A stretch of DNA of 64,000 nucleotides. It comes from Candidatus Melainabacteria bacterium (GTDB taxonomy: Bacteria > Cyanobacteriota > Vampirovibrionia > 2-02-FULL-35-15). Each line of letters opens with the position of its first letter. Position 1 is the first letter of the stretch. The position numbers and the translations under genes were made by a program. The notes under the pieces were generated by a model. That model was not told the origin of the DNA. It did no database searches and saw only the letters and a program-made list of their open reading frames with translations. Of this stretch, positions 60,192 through 64,000 are shown piece by piece. The DNA lies in NCBI GenBank assembly GCA_016201905.1, contig JACQBQ010000014.1, positions 62,001 to 126,000 on the forward strand, given 5' to 3'.

Positions 60192-60926
60192 CTATTTAAC
60201 AGCAACATGAATGGCAACAGCGCCTCCTAAAATATCTTTGAAGTAGCATTTTTCAAAACCTGTTTTTAAAATTATATTTTTTAATTCATCTTGCTTGTAC
60301 CAGCTGTTAAGTGATGTGGGTAAATATGTGTAAGCTTCCTTATCATATGCAAAAATCTGTCCTAATTTAGGGATGATATTAAAGAAGTAGCTTAAGAAAA
60401 TCTTCTCCCATAATTTATTTCTAGGATGTCCAAGATCTATGCATGTGAAAACCCCGTCTTTCTTAAGTAACTTATAGATATTTTCTAGGCTGTGTTCTTT
60501 ATCTATTAGATTTCTTAGTCCAAAGCCTATTGTAATAAGGTCAATTGATGAAGGTGCTATTTCATTGGATAATTTTTCAAAATCAAATAATAAAAAAGAG
60601 GTGTTGTTTAGGTTCAATTTTTTTGTTTTTGATTTTGCTATGTTGAGCATATTGTTTGAATTGTCAATGCAAGTAATATTAATTTTGGGACAGAGCTGGC
60701 TTAAAATAATTGCTAAGTCTCCAGTTCCAGAACACAAATCAAGTGCATTTTTGGGATTTACGATTTCGGTAAGTGCCAACTTTATTGACTCTACCTTCCA
60801 GTTGTAGTGGTAGCCAAATGTCATTAAATTATTTAAAAGATCATATTTTGTAGCAATTTTATTAAACATTTTGTTTATATAAACTGCATTGTTAGTAATT
60901 GTTGATTTTGTAGCTGTTGTTGTCAT
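60192..60926 (-). CDS. ubiE: UbiE/MenG demethylmenaquinone/ubiquinone methyltransferase
   Basis: FNKIATKYDLLNNLMTFGYHYNWK; ALDLCSGTGDLAIILSQ; ITIGFGLRNLIDKEHSLENIYKLLKKDG. Confidence 0.92.
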   Translation of the reverse strand: MTTTATKSTITNNAVYINKMFNKIATKYDLLNNLMTFGYHYNWKVESIKLALTEIVNPKNALDLCSGTGDLAIILSQLCPKINITCIDNSNNMLNIAKSKTKKLNLNNTSFLLFDFEKLSNEIAPSSIDLITIGFGLRNLIDKEHSLENIYKLLKKDGVFTCIDLGHPRNKLWEKIFLSYFFNIIPKLGQIFAYDKEAYTYLPTSLNSWYKQDELKNIILKTGFEKCYFKDILGGAVAIHVAVK

Positions 60927-60940
60927 ATTCTAATTAAACT

Positions 60941-61681
60941 ATGGATACTTTAAGTGAGATCGATAACTTAATAATTAAAGCAATAAAACTTGTAAATGAA
61001 GACAAATATAATGAAGTCAGTGAAATTATTACGGCTATTTTAAGTGATAAAAGTTGCTTAGACAAACTGACGGCTAATAATTGGGAAGACATTGCTCATA
61101 TTTGTATTTTAACTCGTAGATTTGATTTATCTAAAACTGCCTATATGAATGCTAAGAATTTTGAGTGTGCTTCTTTTGCTTTAATACTACTGAATAAATT
61201 AGATGATGCTAAATCTCTTTTGAAAGATGTTAATGAATCTCCGGCAAGTTTATGGTGCAATTTTTTGATAGAACTTTTTTCTAGAAAGAAAGATATTAAA
61301 CTGCCTTCATTTTTCATGATAAGACAATTTATGGAATTTACTGTGTATTGTTTACTGCTATCTAACAACAATCAATTTATTCAGTTGTTATTGGATAAAT
61401 TAGATAAATTATTAAAAATCAATCTGGATGCTGAAAAGCTTATTGGCTATGCATATCTCAATTTTGGCATGCTTGATGAATCCATTAATTTTCTTAATAG
61501 AGCTCTTAAAAGAGATTCTTTGGATGGCGAAATCTATTTTAAACTTGGTCAAATTTATTTTTTGAAAAAAGATTTTTATCAGTCACTTAATATGTTAAAC
61601 AATGCACAGTTGTTATTGCCTGGGCATTATGCTACAAAAGTACTACTGGAAAAAGTAAGCTCACATCTCCCAAAAAGCTAA
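60941..61681 (+). CDS. TPR-like repeat protein
   Basis: LNFGMLDESINFLNRALKRDSLDGEIYFKLGQIYFLKKDFYQSLNMLNNAQLLLPGHYAT. Confidence 0.7.
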   Translation: MDTLSEIDNLIIKAIKLVNEDKYNEVSEIITAILSDKSCLDKLTANNWEDIAHICILTRRFDLSKTAYMNAKNFECASFALILLNKLDDAKSLLKDVNESPASLWCNFLIELFSRKKDIKLPSFFMIRQFMEFTVYCLLLSNNNQFIQLLLDKLDKLLKINLDAEKLIGYAYLNFGMLDESINFLNRALKRDSLDGEIYFKLGQIYFLKKDFYQSLNMLNNAQLLLPGHYATKVLLEKVSSHLPKS

Positions 61682-61700
61682 TGATTAATAAACCGTAGAA

Positions 61701-62225
61701 CTAATTATGCTTTATACCATGATAGCTTAAGAGAGTTTCAATGTTTCTTTTTTGACTTTCAAGATTGGAATAAATAAATTTTGTAGTTTTTATTAAGTGC
61801 GTAAATCCTGTGCAGGTTACTGTTGCTAGAATGGTTCCTATAAAGGCTGCTGTAAAAACTATTAAGCTATTGCCAAAATTAAAACTTCCGCTGTAAAGTG
61901 TTTTTACTACAATTATAAGTTCAATTAAACTTAAAATTCCACCAGTTGCTCCTATTAACATGCAAGCAATTTTAAATACTGTTTCTAGTGAATTAATGAA
62001 TTGATAATTTTTGTTTTTATTTTCTTCACTATGCGCCGACTTTGGTACAGTGTTATTAAATAATGTTAGATCTACTGTTTCACCAATAACGTCAAGCTGC
62101 TTATTTTCTTCTTTTAAGTTGTAGTAAGTTTTTTTACCTTTAATTTGATTGTTAGAAGTTTTTAAGCCATCGAGTAGTGGACTTCGTAGTCTGTTAGGGT
62201 TTGATTGTTGATAATTTGTGCTCAT
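61701..62225 (-). CDS. Hypothetical two-TM membrane protein
   Basis: FKIACMLIGATGGILSLIELIIVVKTL ... SLIVFTAAFIGTILATVTCTGF; overlaps fabD 3' end by 32 nt. Confidence 0.55.
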   Translation of the reverse strand: MSTNYQQSNPNRLRSPLLDGLKTSNNQIKGKKTYYNLKEENKQLDVIGETVDLTLFNNTVPKSAHSEENKNKNYQFINSLETVFKIACMLIGATGGILSLIELIIVVKTLYSGSFNFGNSLIVFTAAFIGTILATVTCTGFTHLIKTTKFIYSNLESQKRNIETLLSYHGIKHN

Positions 62226-63156
62226 GGCTTATGATGAAATCGCTTAGAGTCTTAAAATCGTAGATGTTATAGCAAGTTATACTTTTATCGATTTTTTTTG
62301 TAAGTCCCGTTAGAATTTTCCCCGGGCCAATTTCAATAACTGTATCAACTCCATCATTGACGAGATTTTTTATTGTTTGTGTCCAATATACAGGTGATGT
62401 CATTTGTTTTTTAATCTTTCCCTTTATAATTTCAATGCTAGTCTCTGGTTTTCCATCATAATTTTGATAAATTGGAATTTTTGCAGATTTATTTGAAAAT
62501 ATATTTAATTTGTCTATATCCTGATTGAATGTTTTAGATGATTCATCCATAAGCGTTGAATGAAATGCTCCACTTACAGGTAAGATAATTGCTTTACCAG
62601 CAGTTAATTTAATCCTATCAACTACTGCACTTATTTCATCTTTTTTCCCAGATATTACCAGCTGGCTTGGACTGTTGAAGTTAGCAATTACAACATTTGT
62701 TTTACTCTCTTCAATAATTTTCTTTATGGTTTCTTCTTCCAAATTTAATACTGCAGCCATTGAACCGGATGTTGCATTTTGCATTAAGCTGCCTCTTAGT
62801 GAAACCAATTTTATTAACTCATCTAGATTTAAAATATTTGAATACCATAGTGCTGTAAATTCGCCTAAACTATGTCCGGTGCAGGCAGAAGGTGTTAATT
62901 TTAAATTTTTGCTTTTAAGTTCTTTTTCTAAGATTAATGTCAGTGCAACTGAAACAGTCACAATGGCAGGCTGTGTGTTTTTGGTTTGATTTAATTCTTC
63001 CTGTGGTCCATATAGGAATATATCAGTAATTTTTCTTCCCAGGATAGAATTGACTTGATTAAAAATTTCTTTTGCTGTTTTATTACTTTCATATAAATCA
63101 ATTCCCATCCCCACATTTTGGGAGCCTTGGCCAGGGAATAATATTGCAATTTTCAT
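62194..63156 (-). CDS. fabD: Malonyl-CoA:ACP transacylase
   Basis: ILFPGQGSQNVGMGIDLY; ACTGHSLGEFTALW; LPVSGAFHSTLM; VIEIGPGKILTGL. Confidence 0.96.
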   Translation of the reverse strand: MKIAILFPGQGSQNVGMGIDLYESNKTAKEIFNQVNSILGRKITDIFLYGPQEELNQTKNTQPAIVTVSVALTLILEKELKSKNLKLTPSACTGHSLGEFTALWYSNILNLDELIKLVSLRGSLMQNATSGSMAAVLNLEEETIKKIIEESKTNVVIANFNSPSQLVISGKKDEISAVVDRIKLTAGKAIILPVSGAFHSTLMDESSKTFNQDIDKLNIFSNKSAKIPIYQNYDGKPETSIEIIKGKIKKQMTSPVYWTQTIKNLVNDGVDTVIEIGPGKILTGLTKKIDKSITCYNIYDFKTLSDFIISHEHKLSTIKP

Positions 63157-63216
63157 AACTATTTTTTACGCTTTGTAAGTTATTATTGGTTTTTGTTTTA
63201 TTTTATATTGCTTTTA

Positions 63217-63999
63217 TCATGAGTAATTAACACTTTTATTTGAATCATTTTTAAGCAAGTTAATCATTTTTGACAATACTTCTTTCTCCTCATCTTTATT
63301 TTTGCAATCCTTTAGTAAGCTTGTTAATCCTTGCATCTTTTGTTTATAAGTGACCCACCAGTCAATTGAATTTTTTGCTTCAGATAGAAGCTTTTCTTTG
63401 TTCTTAGAATAGTTTGCGCTTTGTGATGTAAAATCTGATTCAATTCTCCAGGCTAAGTCTGAAATTGCTGACATTACATGCTTGTATTCATTAAATTCGA
63501 TTATTAATTGGTTTATTAATTCTTGTGGAGAAATATTATTGTTATCTAAGTTATCAATATAATCTTTGATTAGTTTGTGCTTTTCGTCAATAAATTCAAA
63601 ACTGCCCAATTCAGATTTGATTTCATCGTTTTGAAGGGGGAATGAACTGATATATAGAGATAATAATTCTAGCTCTGCATGTTTAAATCTTTCCAGTGTA
63701 TGCATCTTAAATATGTCATCTTGCCCTTTATCACTGGAATCCTCATGTTTTCGAATGTTTCTTTTTAAAGACTTGGTTTTACCTCGAAGTTTTAAATTTA
63801 TCAACTCTTCTTCTATGCTTAGTCTGTGGGCAATGTACTTAATGTTTTCATTTTGTTCTATAGGATCTTTAATAACAATAATTATTTCAAGCAGCTCATC
63901 AAGCAATTTCTTTTTAACTAGATCATCAGATGCATCATTGTATTCTTTTATAACCCTGTCAAAAATAAAATAATTTATCTTTTGTCCATTAGCTATTAT
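63217..63999 (-). CDS. dnaG: DNA primase DnaG, C-terminal part, truncated by window edge
   Basis: Frame stays open past the ORF-track TTG start to the edge (IIANGQKINYFIFDRVIKEYNDASDDLVKKK-LLDELLEIIIVIKDPIEQNENIKYIAHRLSIEEELINLKL), matching the DnaG pattern around 'dp..r..yi..la..l.i....l'; C-terminal helicase-binding-like helices. Confidence 0.7.
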   Translation of the reverse strand: MIANGQKINYFIFDRVIKEYNDASDDLVKKKLLDELLEIIIVIKDPIEQNENIKYIAHRLSIEEELINLKLRGKTKSLKRNIRKHEDSSDKGQDDIFKMHTLERFKHAELELLSLYISSFPLQNDEIKSELGSFEFIDEKHKLIKDYIDNLDNNNISPQELINQLIIEFNEYKHVMSAISDLAWRIESDFTSQSANYSKNKEKLLSEAKNSIDWWVTYKQKMQGLTSLLKDCKNKDEEKEVLSKMINLLKNDSNKSVNYS

Positions 64000-64000
64000 G

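Noticed and set aside
1-64000. CRISPR array, prophage, transposase or canonical defence island
   Set aside because: No regularly spaced repeats, no integrase/transposase/phage structural motifs; HerA-like ATPase alone is insufficient

Overview
AT-rich bacterial chromosomal window, densely coded on both strands, with mostly housekeeping content. It contains: nadC-nadB-nadA; a DUF1611/dipeptide-epimerase pair (DgcN/DgcA-like); a class I fructose-bisphosphate aldolase next to pyruvate kinase; shikimate genes aroF/aroB/aroK/aroC scattered along the window; dnaK, dnaB, mutS, a partial dnaG at the right edge, ddl, lipM-like, bioB, trxB, folK, queF, ubiE/menG, fabD, mtnP, and an htrA-like protease. 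A type IV pilus ATPase (pilB) lies near the left edge, and a partial M24 peptidase runs off it. I saw no rRNA, tRNA, CRISPR array, prophage or transposase. The gene set looks cyanobacterial/Melainabacteria-like, but that lineage call is inference only. The most unusual items are: (1) a GC-rich, stem-forming intergenic island at about 5599-5731, a candidate ncRNA; (2) a ~140-bp imperfect palindrome at 43051-43190 (MITE/REP-like or structured RNA); (3) a predicted fusion of a nucleoside 2-deoxyribosyltransferase-like domain with an N-formylglutamate-amidohydrolase-like domain (53518-54600); (4) a membrane-anchored AAA+ ATPase and several lineage-specific proteins sharing a two-TM hairpin layout (24049-27483 and 55468-57701); (5) a 33-aa one-TM microprotein missed by the ORF track, coupled to a 74-aa membrane protein; (6) a diverged PxpA/YcsF homologue overlapping a HerA-like ATPase gene. 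Function calls are from reading protein motifs by eye; no database search was run.
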